DNA of 64,000 bases. Origin: Bradyrhizobium australiense. Its GTDB lineage: Bacteria > Pseudomonadota > Alphaproteobacteria > Rhizobiales > Xanthobacteraceae. Shown here one piece after another: positions 54,363-63,012 of the stretch (position 1 is the stretch's first letter; each line of letters opens with the position of its first letter). Location: NCBI RefSeq assembly GCF_013114825.1, contig NZ_JAAVLX010000010.1, positions 186,001 to 250,000 on the forward strand, read 5' to 3'. A model generated the notes under the pieces. The model saw only the letters and a list, made by a program, of their open reading frames with translations. It did no database searches and was not told the DNA's origin. Both the position numbers and the translations under genes were made by a program.

Positions 54363-55535
54363 TTACGCCGCCGCCAGCTTGTTCTCGACCAGCTTGATCC
54401 AATACGAGGTGCCGTACACGATCGCCTCGTCGTTGAAATCGTAGGCGGGGTGATGCAGCCCCGCGCTGTCGCCGTTGCCGCAGAAGATGAACGCACCCGG
54501 CCGCGCCTCCAGCATGTAGGAAAAATCTTCCGCGCCCATCAGCGGCGGCATCTCGTGGACGTTCTGGGCGCCGGCCACCTCCTTGGCCACCCGCGTGGCG
54601 AACTCGGTCTGCTCGGCGTGGTTTTTCGTGACGGGATAGCCGCGCTCGTAAGTGAGGTCGATCTTGGCCCCGGTCATTTGCGCCACGCCCGCGCACACCT
54701 CGCGGACCCGCTTCTCGACCGTTTCGCGCACTTCCGGCGTCAGCGTCCGCACCGTGCCGCGGAGTTCGGCGGTCTGCGGGATCACGTTCCGTGCGTTGCC
54801 GGCGTGGAACTCGCAAATCGAGATCACGGCGGAATCCAAGGGATCGATGGTCCGCGACACGATCGACTGCAGCGCGGTGATGAGCTGCGAGCCGACCAGC
54901 ACGGAATCGATGCATTTGTTCGGGCGCGCGGCGTGTCCGCCGAGCCCCACGATCTTGACGTCGATCGAGTCGGTCGCGGCCATCACGGGGCCGGTCCGGA
55001 TGGCGAACGAGCCGACCGGAATTCCCGGCCCATTATGCATGCCATAGACCTGCTCGATGCCGAACCGGTCCATCAGCCCGTCCTGGATCATGGCGGCGGC
55101 GCCCGCCCCACCCTCCTCGGCCGGCTGGAAGATCACGACCGCCTCACCGGCAAAATTTCTGGTTTCCGCGAGGTACCGCGCTGCACCCAAAAGCATCGCG
55201 GTGTGGCCATCATGGCCGCAGGCGTGCATCTTGCCGGGCGTCTTGGAGGCATGGGGAAGGTTGGTCGCCTCCTCGATCGGCAACGCGTCCATGTCGGCGC
55301 GGAGCCCGATCACCTTGATTTCGCCCTTGCCGGGTTGCTTGCCCTTGATGACGCCGACGACGCCGGTGCGGCCCAGGCCGGTCGTCACCTCGTCGCAGCC
55401 GAATTCGCGCAGACGGTCCGCCACGAATGCTGCAGTGCGGTGCACGTCGTACAGCAACTCGGGATTTTCATGGATATCGCGGCGCCAGGCCTGGATATCG
55501 GGTTGCAGATCGGCGACGCGGTTGACGATGGGCAT
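54363..55535 (-). CDS. M20 family amidohydrolase (hippurate hydrolase type)
   Basis: This 390-residue metalloenzyme hydrolyses N-acyl amino acids or similar amides. Metal-binding motifs are MHACGHDGHTAMLLGAARYL (Cys-His region near residue 106), VIFQPAEEGGAGAAAMIQ (Glu-Glu), and GAEDFSYMLEARPGAFIF near the end; the dimerisation domain lies at about 185-300. The family fits HipO and IAA-amino-acid hydrolases; the real substrate is unknown. The ATG at 55535 yields MPIVNRVADLQPDIQAWRRD, the usual start. A strong terminator follows. Confidence 0.92.
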   Translation of the reverse strand: MPIVNRVADLQPDIQAWRRDIHENPELLYDVHRTAAFVADRLREFGCDEVTTGLGRTGVVGVIKGKQPGKGEIKVIGLRADMDALPIEEATNLPHASKTPGKMHACGHDGHTAMLLGAARYLAETRNFAGEAVVIFQPAEEGGAGAAAMIQDGLMDRFGIEQVYGMHNGPGIPVGSFAIRTGPVMAATDSIDVKIVGLGGHAARPNKCIDSVLVGSQLITALQSIVSRTIDPLDSAVISICEFHAGNARNVIPQTAELRGTVRTLTPEVRETVEKRVREVCAGVAQMTGAKIDLTYERGYPVTKNHAEQTEFATRVAKEVAGAQNVHEMPPLMGAEDFSYMLEARPGAFIFCGNGDSAGLHHPAYDFNDEAIVYGTSYWIKLVENKLAAA

Positions 55536-55627
55536 GGGACTTCTCGAACCTCGGGTTGGAACGTTAGACCTCTGTAGCATGCAAGCCGCGGTCCACCCAA
55601 CAGCTTAGGGACGCCGCCCATTTCCGG

Positions 55628-55746
55628 TCGTCACGGCCGGGGCTTGTCCCGGCCATCCACGTCTGACTAATAACGGCCAAGAAGACGTGGATGCCCGGGA
55701 CACCTAGCGCCAAGACGCGTTTTGCGCTTATGCCCGGCATGACGAC
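55628..55746. repeat. Inverted-repeat element between M20 and GMC genes
   Basis: CGTCACGGCCGGGGCTTGTC to CCGGCCATCCACGTCT on the left pairs with AGACGTGGATGCCCGGG and ATGCCCGGCATGACGACG on the right, so it forms a long imperfect hairpin. It occupies half of the gap between the two divergent genes. Confidence 0.75.
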
Positions 55747-55769
55747 GATCGGTAGGTGGAAACGAGAAC

Positions 55770-57389
55770 ATGCCTCGCAGGCTTGAAGGCGATTTCAATT
55801 ACATCGTGGTTGGCGCAGGGACCGCCGGCTGCATCATGGCCAACCGGCTGTCGGCCGATCCCAAAAACCGCGTGCTGATCCTGGAGGCCGGCGGCAACGA
55901 CAACTGGATCTGGTTTCACATCCCCGTCGGCTATCTCTTCGCGATCGGCAATCCCCGTTCGGACTGGATGTTCAAAACCGAGCCGGAACCCGGGCTCAAC
56001 GGCCGCTCTCTCGCCTATCCCCGTGGCAAGGTGATCGGCGGCTGCTCCGCGATCAACGCCATGATCTCGATGCGGGGGCAAGCCGCCGATTACGATCACT
56101 GGCGGCAGCTTGGCCTGACCGGCTGGGGCTATGACGACGTAAAGCCGCTGTTCAAGCGGCTGGAAGACCACTTCCTCGGCGAAACCGAACATCACGGCGC
56201 CGGCGGCGGCTGGCGCATCGAGGCGCCGCGGCTGTCCTGGGAGGTTCTCGACGCAGTCGGCGACGCCGCCGAGGAAATGGGCATCAAGCGCATTCCGGAC
56301 TTCAACACCGGCGACAATGAAGGCGTCAGCTATTTCCATGTCAACCAGAAGCGCGGCCGGCGCTGGTCGTCGGCGCGCGGCTTCCTCAAGCCGGTGCTGA
56401 GCCGCGCCAATCTGCGGCTGGAAAAGCACGTGCTGGTCGACCGGCTGATCATCGAGAACGGACGCGCCGTCGGCGTGCGCTTCATCCGGGGCAATGAAGT
56501 GGTCGAGGCCCGCACCAAAGGCGAAGTTATTTTGTGTGCAGGCTCGATCGGCTCGACGCAGGTGCTGCACCGCTCCGGAATTGGCCCCACCGACTGGCTC
56601 TCCCCGTTCGGCATCGAAGTGGTGCTCGACAGGGAAGGCGTAGGGCGCAATCTGCAGGACCATCTGCAGCAGCGCGCGATCTACAAGGTCGAGGGCGTCC
56701 GCACGCTGAACGAGACCTATTACTCGCTGATGCGACGCGGTCTGATGGGGCTCGACTACGCCTTCCGCCGCCGCGGGCCCTTGACCATGGCGCCGTCGCA
56801 GCTCGGCATCTTCACCCGCTCGGATCTAACGCGCGCACGTGCCAACATCCAGTTTCACGTGCAGCCGCTGTCGCTCGACAAGTTCGGCGATCCCCTGCAC
56901 CGCTTCCCCGCCATCACCGTGAGCGCCTGCAATCTGCAGCCGACCTCGCGCGGCACCGTGCGCATCCGTTCGGCTAGACCCGACGAAGCACCGTCGATCG
57001 CGCCGAACTATCTCTCGACCGATGACGACCGTCAGGTGGCCGCCGACGCCATCCGCACCACGCGGCGGCTGATGAAGCAGAAGCGGCTCGAACGATATAA
57101 ACCGGTAGAATATCTGCCCGGCCCGAGTGTCGGTGACGACGATGAATCATTGGCAAAGGCTGCCGGCGATATCGGCACCACGATCTTCCACCCCGTGGGG
57201 ACTGCGAAGATGGGCACCGCGAATGACCCCATGGCCGTGGTCGACGAGCGGCTGCGCTTCTACGGCATCGCTGGCTTGCGTGTCGCCGACGCATCGGTGA
57301 TGCCGACGATCACGTCAGGCAACACCAACACACCGACGGCGATGATCGCGGAGAAGGGCGCGACGATGATTTTGGAGGATGCCAAGTAG
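55770..57389 (+). CDS. GMC family oxidoreductase (choline dehydrogenase-like)
   Basis: This 539-residue FAD-dependent alcohol dehydrogenase or oxidase begins with the Rossmann motif YIVVGAGTAGCIMANRLS (GxGxxG at about residues 15-20; Glu39 for the ribose). It continues with the GMC signature GKVIGGCSAINAMISMRGQA, VILCAGSIGSTQVLHRSGIG, and the C-terminal active-site TTIFHPVGTAKMG with the catalytic His; the paired residue is at the SGNTNTPTAMIAEKGA motif. The substrate is unknown. The stop codon TAG is the first triplet of a repeat element (TAGCCCGGAT). Confidence 0.93.
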   Translation: MPRRLEGDFNYIVVGAGTAGCIMANRLSADPKNRVLILEAGGNDNWIWFHIPVGYLFAIGNPRSDWMFKTEPEPGLNGRSLAYPRGKVIGGCSAINAMISMRGQAADYDHWRQLGLTGWGYDDVKPLFKRLEDHFLGETEHHGAGGGWRIEAPRLSWEVLDAVGDAAEEMGIKRIPDFNTGDNEGVSYFHVNQKRGRRWSSARGFLKPVLSRANLRLEKHVLVDRLIIENGRAVGVRFIRGNEVVEARTKGEVILCAGSIGSTQVLHRSGIGPTDWLSPFGIEVVLDREGVGRNLQDHLQQRAIYKVEGVRTLNETYYSLMRRGLMGLDYAFRRRGPLTMAPSQLGIFTRSDLTRARANIQFHVQPLSLDKFGDPLHRFPAITVSACNLQPTSRGTVRIRSARPDEAPSIAPNYLSTDDDRQVAADAIRTTRRLMKQKRLERYKPVEYLPGPSVGDDDESLAKAAGDIGTTIFHPVGTAKMGTANDPMAVVDERLRFYGIAGLRVADASVMPTITSGNTNTPTAMIAEKGATMILEDAK

Positions 57390-57460
57390 CCCGGATAGAG
57401 CAATACAGGTTCGGCCCCCGAGCGAGTGGCCGGATTTCCCCTCGCTCATCCCGGCTACAT
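57387..57460. repeat. CCCGGAT-type inverted repeat at the GMC gene's stop
   Basis: TAGCCCGGAT at 57387 and ATCCCGGCTA ending at 57458 are inverted, with CCGAGCGAGTGG and CCCCTCGCTC inside. The stop codon of the GMC gene lies within the element; likely it also serves as the transcript end. Confidence 0.7.
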
Positions 57461-57581
57461 TCCTAACTCTCACGAAATCGTCATCCCTCGCTGCCGCTGA
57501 CGGGGAGACTCCCGGGAATAAACCCTGCCCTCGGCCGATCACGTCCCCGAAAGCCCAATCACGGGCTCAGGGAGACTTCTC

Positions 57582-58520
57582 ATGAGCTATCACGATTACC
57601 ACGAGGACGGTGTCAGCCGCCGCCGCGTGCTGGAATGCATGACCTGGGCCGGCACCGGCGTGCTCTGGACTGTCACCGGCGGCGTACCGCGCTCGCTCGG
57701 CCTCATCGGATCGGCAGAGGCTGCCGAGGCTGCCGGGATGAGCTTCCTGCAGATCAGCGACAGCCATATCGGCTTCGACAAGCCGGCCAACCCGAACGCA
57801 AAGGGTACGCTGGAAGAAGCCATCGAAAAGATCAGGGCGATGCCGGCAAAACCGTCCTTCATGATCCACACCGGCGACATCACGCATCTGTCAAAAGCAT
57901 CCGAATTCGATGACGCCGACCGCATCATCTCGCAGGCCAAGCTCGACGTGCATTATGTGCCGGGCGAGCACGACATCATCGACGAAGAGGTCAAGCTGTA
58001 CAAAGAGCGCTACGGCCGAGGCACCAGGGGTGCCGGGTATTATTCGTTCGATGCCGGCGGCGTGCACTTCGTCGGCCTCGTCAACGTCGTCGACCTCAAG
58101 GGCGGCGGCCTCGGCAATCTCGGCAACGAGCAGCTCGAATGGCTGGAGAACGACCTTAAGGGTCGTTCGAAGTCCACTCCGATCGTGCTGTTCGCCCATA
58201 TCCCGCTGTGGACGGTCTATCCGCAATGGGGCTGGGGCACCGAGGACGGGGCCCGCGCGCTGGACTACGTGAAAGGATTTGGCTCGGTCACAGTGCTGAA
58301 CGGCCATATCCATCAGGTGATGCAGAAGATCGAGGGCAACGTCACCTTCCATACCGCGCGCTCGACCGCTTTCCCACAGCCGGCGCCGGGCACCGCCCCC
58401 TCGCCCGGCCCGATGAAGGTCGAAGACAGCAGGCTTCGGTCGCTGCTCGGCGTTGCCAGCATCAGTTTCAAGCAGGGCGACCAGCGGCTTGCGATCATCG
58501 ACACGCCGCTGCAGGGCTGA
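57582..58520 (+). CDS. Tat-exported metallophosphoesterase
   Basis: This 312-residue calcineurin-like phosphoesterase has a twin-arginine signal (VSRRRVLECMTWAG, cleavage near AEAAEA). Metal-binding blocks follow in order: SFLQISDSHIGF (Asp60 and His62), MIHTGDITH, YVPGEHDIID (GEHD in place of the common GNHD), LFAHIPLWTVY, and VLNGHIHQVM. All five blocks are present, so it should be active in the periplasm. It is followed 13 bases later by the cupredoxin gene and then the sigma/anti-sigma genes; the four look like one operon. Confidence 0.9.
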   Translation: MSYHDYHEDGVSRRRVLECMTWAGTGVLWTVTGGVPRSLGLIGSAEAAEAAGMSFLQISDSHIGFDKPANPNAKGTLEEAIEKIRAMPAKPSFMIHTGDITHLSKASEFDDADRIISQAKLDVHYVPGEHDIIDEEVKLYKERYGRGTRGAGYYSFDAGGVHFVGLVNVVDLKGGGLGNLGNEQLEWLENDLKGRSKSTPIVLFAHIPLWTVYPQWGWGTEDGARALDYVKGFGSVTVLNGHIHQVMQKIEGNVTFHTARSTAFPQPAPGTAPSPGPMKVEDSRLRSLLGVASISFKQGDQRLAIIDTPLQG

Positions 58521-58533
58521 AAGGGGATTGACT

Positions 58534-58869
58534 ATGCGTTCGATCAACCGCCGCGATTTCGGGTTCGCCGTGGTCGCCGCCGCGCTCGTTCCTGCCGGCG
58601 TCGGCCGCGCCGACGAGCAAGCTGTTCCTTTGGCTATCCATATCGACAACTTCGTGTTCGCGCCGGCGCAGCTCACGGTGAAGGTCGGCCAGACCGTCAC
58701 TTGGACCAACCGTGACGACATTCCCCATACGGTGGTGTGCGTGGGCAAATTCAGGTCGAAGACGATGGACACCGACGGCACTTTCTCGTTCACGTTCACG
58801 GTACCGGGCGACTACAGGTATTTTTGTTCGCTGCATCCGCATATGACGGGGATGGTGAAGGTTGAGTAA
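58534..58869 (+). CDS. Exported cupredoxin (type I copper protein)
   Basis: This 111-residue protein has a short Tat-like signal (INRRDFGFAVVAAALVPAG) and a plastocyanin/amicyanin-type domain. The copper ligands are visible: His65 (DDIPHTVVC), then Cys98, His101 and Met104 in YFCSLHPHMTGM. It should carry electrons or bind copper in the periplasm. AAGGGGATTG lies before the ATG at 58534. Operon with the metallophosphoesterase. Confidence 0.93.
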   Translation: MRSINRRDFGFAVVAAALVPAGVGRADEQAVPLAIHIDNFVFAPAQLTVKVGQTVTWTNRDDIPHTVVCVGKFRSKTMDTDGTFSFTFTVPGDYRYFCSLHPHMTGMVKVE

Positions 58870-58957
58870 TGTGCCGAACCAAGGCATCACAGCCATGCCC
58901 GGCCGGTGGATCGGACCCGGCCGGGCGGACTCGTGTTCTGCAGCAGCCGGAGACGCG

Positions 58958-59515
58958 ATGCCACGCAAAAAATCCGAAGATCCCGAAAAGGCCCTGCGCT
59001 TTCGCGAGGCCGCGCTGCCCTTTCTCGACGACACCTACACGCTGGCGCGCTATCTGCTCCGCGATGCTGCTGACGCCGAGGACGCCGTCCAGGAATGCTA
59101 TCTGCGCGCGTTCAAGCATTTCGATCGCTATCGCGGACCGGCGATGAAGCCGTGGCTGTTCGCGATCCTGCGCAATGTCTGCCGCGCCGAATATGCGCGC
59201 CGCGCCGGCACGCCGACCAGCGCGATCGAGGATGCCCCTGAATGCGCCGAGCAGGCGCCGCTCTGGCACGAAGACCAGGAGACGCCAGAGACGCAGATCT
59301 TGCGCAAAAAGGATTCCGACACCCTCCGCCAGCTGGTTGCGGCGCTGGCCGAACCGTTCCGGCAGACTTTTGTGCTGCGCGAAATCCAGAACCTATCGTA
59401 CCGCGAGATTGCCGATGTCACCGAAGTGCCTGTCGGTACCGTGATGTCCCGGCTCGCGCGCGCCCGCGCCATGCTGCGATTTGCATGGATAGCGGAAGAG
59501 GAGCAACGGAAATGA
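58958..59515 (+). CDS. ECF-family sigma factor
   Basis: This ECF sigma factor of 185 residues, starting MPRKKSEDPEKALRFREAAL, has region 2 (ARYLLRDAADAEDAVQECYL then KPWLFAILRNVCRAEYARR) and region 4 (LAEPFRQTFVLREIQNLSYR, then EIADVTEVPVGTVMSRLARA). The ATG at 58958 follows CCGGAGACGCG; earlier ATGs in frame overlap the cupredoxin end. The stop overlaps the anti-sigma start (ATGA). The upstream cupredoxin and phosphoesterase are candidates for its regulon. Confidence 0.92.
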   Translation: MPRKKSEDPEKALRFREAALPFLDDTYTLARYLLRDAADAEDAVQECYLRAFKHFDRYRGPAMKPWLFAILRNVCRAEYARRAGTPTSAIEDAPECAEQAPLWHEDQETPETQILRKKDSDTLRQLVAALAEPFRQTFVLREIQNLSYREIADVTEVPVGTVMSRLARARAMLRFAWIAEEEQRK

Positions 59516-60276
59516 CTTGCGACGAAGCTGAGGTGCTGCTTCACGCGCTGATCGACGGCGAACTCGACGCCAGTCACATCCGCGACGTAGAAAATCATCT
59601 CGCCGGCTGCCCGCGCTGCGCGGCGGCCCTTCGGGATTATCGCAACATGAGCAAGATGATGGCGGAAGGGGATGTACGCTATACCGCGCCGGCAGCCTTG
59701 CGTCAGCGCATCGAGGCGGCGCTGCCGCAACTCAAAGCCTCGCCTGACCGCCGTGCGGTGCTGCGCGGCTTCGCGATGGGATCGGCGGTATCAGCGCTGG
59801 CGGCAACGGGCCTGGTCGCCATCGTGCTACGCCAGGACGACATGGAGCGCATTCAGGCCGAAGTGGTCTCGGCGCATCTGCGCTCGCTGCAGGCCGGTCA
59901 TCTCACGGACGTGGTTTCCACCGACCGGCACACCGTAAAACCGTGGTTCAACGGCAAACTGGACGTGGCGCCGCCGGTGGTCGACCTCACCGCACAGGGT
60001 TTTACGCTGATCGGCGGCCGTCTCGATTATGTCGATGCCCGCCCAATCGGTGCAATCGTCTACAAGCGGCGCTCGCACGTCATCAACCTGTTCGTCGCGC
60101 AAACCGTCAGCACCGAACACCACGCCGCCAAAACCGATGCGCTTCAGGGCTTCAATATCAGGCGCTGGAGCGAACGCGGATTGAACTACTGGGCGATCAG
60201 CGATATCGCCAGGGACGAGCTTGCCGAGTTCGGCGAGAAATTCGAGGCAGCGATGCGGACAGGAAGCGCTGGATAG
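59512..60276 (+). CDS. Transmembrane anti-sigma factor (zinc-binding ZAS domain)
   Basis: This 254-residue anti-sigma has an N-terminal ZAS motif, His29-x3-Cys33-x2-Cys36 (VENHLAGCPRC), with Cys3 as a further ligand, then one membrane segment (about residues 82-104, FAMGSAVSALAATGLVAIVL) and a ~145-residue periplasmic domain (TVKPWFNGKLDVAPPVVDL, IGGRLDYVDARPIGAIVYKR, NYWAISDIARDELAEF). That domain is typical of the anti-sigma group paired with such sigma factors in Rhizobiales. It overlaps the sigma gene by 4 bases. Confidence 0.93.
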   Translation: MTCDEAEVLLHALIDGELDASHIRDVENHLAGCPRCAAALRDYRNMSKMMAEGDVRYTAPAALRQRIEAALPQLKASPDRRAVLRGFAMGSAVSALAATGLVAIVLRQDDMERIQAEVVSAHLRSLQAGHLTDVVSTDRHTVKPWFNGKLDVAPPVVDLTAQGFTLIGGRLDYVDARPIGAIVYKRRSHVINLFVAQTVSTEHHAAKTDALQGFNIRRWSERGLNYWAISDIARDELAEFGEKFEAAMRTGSAG

Positions 60277-60335
60277 CAGCACGCGGACGCGTCTTGCGCC
60301 GATTCCATGCGCAGGATCGGCGCAATACGCTCGCG

Positions 60336-60590
60336 CTACTGCACTCTGCGATGATGCCGCGGCGCGATCGACCTCTGCCGCAACCGCGGCTCGGATGCCG
60401 GCGCGGCCTCGTTGTAATAGGCATTGGATTGATCGAACGATCGATAGGCCGGCCGGCCGCCGAGCACATCGGCATTGGGATGATAGAAGGAGTAGGCGCC
60501 GGGCTCCTGGATCGCGGCTTGCGCGAACACAGGCGTTGCGATCGCGGTCATCAGAAATGCGGCGGCGAGTGTTGGGATAGACTTGGTCAT
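60336..60590 (-). CDS. Small exported hypothetical protein
   Basis: This 84-residue protein has a signal peptide (about residues 1-24, ending TPVFAQ) and a short mature part (EPGAYSFYHPNADVLGGRPA, then RSFDQSNAYYNEAA, ending APRHHRRVQ). AAAAGAGGATATCACC precedes the ATG at 60590, a good ribosome-binding site. No family recognised. It is convergent with the anti-sigma gene. Confidence 0.65.
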   Translation of the reverse strand: MTKSIPTLAAAFLMTAIATPVFAQAAIQEPGAYSFYHPNADVLGGRPAYRSFDQSNAYYNEAAPASEPRLRQRSIAPRHHRRVQ

Positions 60591-60976
60591 TGGTGATATC
60601 CTCTTTTGTGAAATCACTCCATCCAATTGGGTATCGCACCGCAAAATCGGATAGCTGGGCGAGGGCTCTCACCGCGATTTGAAAAGCCGTGCTCGAAAGC
60701 GCGCGATGGCGTGAACGCGCGGAATACGCTCGCCAGCAAATCAGCAGAATAATTGCCTACAAGTGAAATGATCGGCGCAACATTTCCGCCGTTGCACGCG
60801 ATAGAAGCGAGCACGGCTAGAGCTGCCCGGCGGCCAAAAATCCGGCTGATCGGCACCTCTTGCTGAGACCTGGCCCGGGGGAGCAAGGCGATATCCAGAT
60901 CTTGGTCGATCTTGCCCCGCACATCGCTCCGCTCATGCGGCGACCATCGCGGATGTGCTTGCGTGGCTCATCCAGC
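60591..60976. other. Intergenic region without a supported gene
   Basis: About 385 bases. It contains the promoter of the small exported protein on the minus strand and the 3' end of the LysR remnant. A 102-residue frame on the minus strand lacks family resemblance and a good start, so I do not call it. Confidence 0.4.
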
Positions 60977-61899
60977 CTACTGAACTGCGGCGGCGCTGCG
61001 ATCGTTCGAGTCCTTCTCCAGGCGCGCGAAATGGCTTCGCAAGCGGGGAACTGCGAAATCCATGAAGGCGCGAACCTTCGGCACCGAGAGCCGGCCTTGC
61101 GGCGAGATCACATGCACGGGCAGCGCTGCAGGCTCGCAGCCTGCAAGAACGATTTCGAGCTCGCCTTTGCGAACCTGCTCGGCAACCTGATAGGAGAAGA
61201 ACAGCGCGACGCCGCGACCGCCCGCGGCGGATGCCACCGCCCCGCGGATGCTGTTGGTGACGAGCCGCGGCGTGAACTGGATGGTTCGCGCAACGGAGGC
61301 GCCCGGCAATGGCGGGAAGGTCCAGGAATTGGGCAGGTGCGCCATCGTGATGATCTGGTGCTTTGCCAGATCGCCCGGCTCTTCGATGCGTGGATTTTGC
61401 TTGAGATAGCGCGGCGCTGCCACTACCACGCGCCGCACCTCGCCTATCCCTGTCGCGACCATGGCCGAGTCGGCGAGTTGCCCGATGCGCAGCGCGACGT
61501 CAAATCCCTCCTCGACCAGGCTCACCGCTCTATCAAGCAGCATCAGTCGCGCCGACACGGTCGGGTAAGCGTCGAGGAAGGCATCGAGAACCGGCCGCAA
61601 CACCATTTCGCCCGAGGTGACCGGTGCCGTCAGCGTGAGCGTGCCGCGCGGCGCGGCCCGTTCGCCGCCGGCCAGAGGTCGGCCTCCTCGAGTTCAGTGA
61701 GCACCCGCCGGCAGGCCGCCGCATAGCGCTCGCCGACCTCGCTGAGCTTGATCGAGCGCGTCGTCCGGTGCAGCAGCTCGGCGCCAACATGCGCCTCGAG
61801 AAAGGCGATGGCGCGGCTGACCGCAGCGGGCGAGCGGCCGAGCTTGCGGCCGGCGCCGGCCAGGCTCCCCTCATCGAGCGCCATCGCAAAACCGTTCAC
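60977..61899 (-). pseudogene. LysR-type regulator, 5'-truncated and frameshifted
   Basis: The helix-turn-helix part (NGFAMALDEGSLAGAGRKLG, SPAAVSRAIAFLEAHVGAEL) starts at 61899 without its normal first ~8 residues; the codon there is GTG with a stop two codons before it. The effector domain lies in another frame from about 61675 on (PRGTLTLTAPVTSGEMVLRP to PKVRAFMDFAVPRL, ending 60977). One lost base at about 61675 accounts for the shift, since restoring it gives a smooth LysR sequence through ADL-AGGERAAPRGTLTL. Both lesions make it a pseudogene unless the sequence has an error. Confidence 0.85.
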
Positions 61900-62341
61900 C
61901 CACTATACCGAGGCCGATTTCGCAGCCGCACTCAGCGTCAATGTGGCGGGCTTCTTCCACATCACGCAGCGCGCGGTCACGGAAATGGAAAAGCAGGGCA
62001 GCGGCCACATCGTGCAAGTCACCACCAGCCTGGTCGACCACCCGATATCAGGCGTGCCCTCGGTGCTCGCCTCACTCACCAAGGGCGGCCTCAACGCCGC
62101 GACCAAATCGCTTGCGATCGAATATGCCAAACGCGGCATTCGCGTGAACGCGGTGGCGCCCGGTGTCATCAAGACGCCGATGCATCCCGCCGAGACGCAC
62201 GCTGCGCTTAGCGCCCTGCACCCGGTCGGCCACATGGGCGAGATCAAGGACATCGTCGATGCGATCCTTTACCTCGAAGGGGCCGGCTTCGTGACCGGCG
62301 AGATTCTCCACGTCGACGGCGGCCAGAGCGCTGGTCATTGA
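61883..62341 (+). pseudogene. Short-chain dehydrogenase, N-terminally truncated
   Basis: From 61883 the frame encodes the second two-thirds of an SDR: IAKPFTHYTEADFAAALSVN, then AVTEMEKQGSGHIVQVTTSL, KRGIRVNAVAPGVIKTPMHP, and YLEGAGFVTGEILHVDGGQS. The Rossmann cofactor loop and the NNAG motif, about 85-95 residues, are missing; upstream the frame passes directly into antisense LysR sequence. The catalytic Tyr-x3-Lys is replaced by Leu-x3-Lys (VLASLTKGGLNAA). No start codon of its own is present. Confidence 0.82.
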
Positions 62342-62517
62342 CCAGCCGTTCGGCAACCTAGGGCACAGCCACTCTCGCCTCCGCGGATATCGCAGACAGC
62401 ACTACCGCGGCGGAAGGATGAGCCCTGCCGTCTTCCGGTTGCAAGATCCGCAAAACTGACACAGATTTCGGCTATTGCCGGAGAATAACGGCGAACGTCA
62501 GATCGGAGGGCACGTCC

Positions 62518-62832
62518 ATGATCAAGGTAAGCGTAATGTATCCCAATACACCCGGCGGGCGCTTCGATCACGACTACTACCGCGACAAGCATATGCCGCT
62601 CGTGAAAGCGCGCATGGGCGACGCCTGCAAGTCCTACACGGTCGACAAGGGCCTGGCCGGCGGCGCCCCCGGCGCTCCCGCGACCTATGTCGGCATGTGT
62701 CACATCTTCTGCGACTCGGTCGAGGCGTTTCAGGCCGGCTTTGGGCCGCATGCCAAGGAGATCATGGCTGATATCCCGAACTATACCGACCAGTCTCCGG
62801 TGATCCAGATCAGCGAAGTCGTCGTAGGCTGA
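62518..62832 (+). CDS. EthD family protein
   Basis: This 104-residue dimeric alpha/beta-barrel protein begins MIKVSVMYPNTPGGRFDHDY, then YYRDKHMPLVKARMGDACKS and the C-terminal ADIPNYTDQSPVIQISEVVV. The DxxYYxxKHxP pattern is the EthD signature; such proteins help small-molecule oxidation or degradation, but no fixed reaction is known. ATCGGAGGGCACGTCC lies before the ATG, a good ribosome-binding site. It follows the SDR remnant by 176 bases; the three were possibly one catabolic locus. Confidence 0.88.
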   Translation: MIKVSVMYPNTPGGRFDHDYYRDKHMPLVKARMGDACKSYTVDKGLAGGAPGAPATYVGMCHIFCDSVEAFQAGFGPHAKEIMADIPNYTDQSPVIQISEVVVG

Positions 62833-62885
62833 TGGCGTAGCCTCGACGTTCGCGAGGTAGGGCGGATTAGTCTTACTGCGTCATG

Positions 62886-62986
62886 AGTTCCTCATGGTGA
62901 GGAGCGCGAAGCGCGTCTCGAACCATGAGGCCCCGTGGCCTACATCCTTCGAGACGCCCGCTCTGCGGGCTCCTCAGGGATGAGGG
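62886..62986. repeat. Inverted-repeat element downstream of the EthD gene
   Basis: GTTCCTCATGGTGAGGAGCG with CGCGTCTCGAACCATGAGG on the left, and CCTTCGAGACGCCCGCTCTG with CTCCTCAGGGATGAGG on the right, form an imperfect long hairpin (GGAGCG..CGTCTCGA against TCGAGACG..GCTCCT). The phrase is familiar from Bradyrhizobium intergenic sequence. It lies between convergent genes. Confidence 0.8.
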
Positions 62987-63012
62987 CTTGAGCAGCTATG
63001 ACGCCCTACGTA

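Noticed and set aside
54450..55577. 375-codon plus-strand frame antisense to the M20 amidohydrolase
   Set aside because: Histidine/arginine-rich shadow of a gene with complete metal-binding motifs.
60614..60922. 102-codon minus-strand frame upstream of the small exported protein
   Set aside because: No ribosome-binding site, no family resemblance, and an arginine/serine-rich end; I could not support it.
60860..61726. 288-codon plus-strand frame opposite the LysR remnant
   Set aside because: The minus strand carries recognisable LysR effector-domain sequence; the plus frame looks like a shadow.
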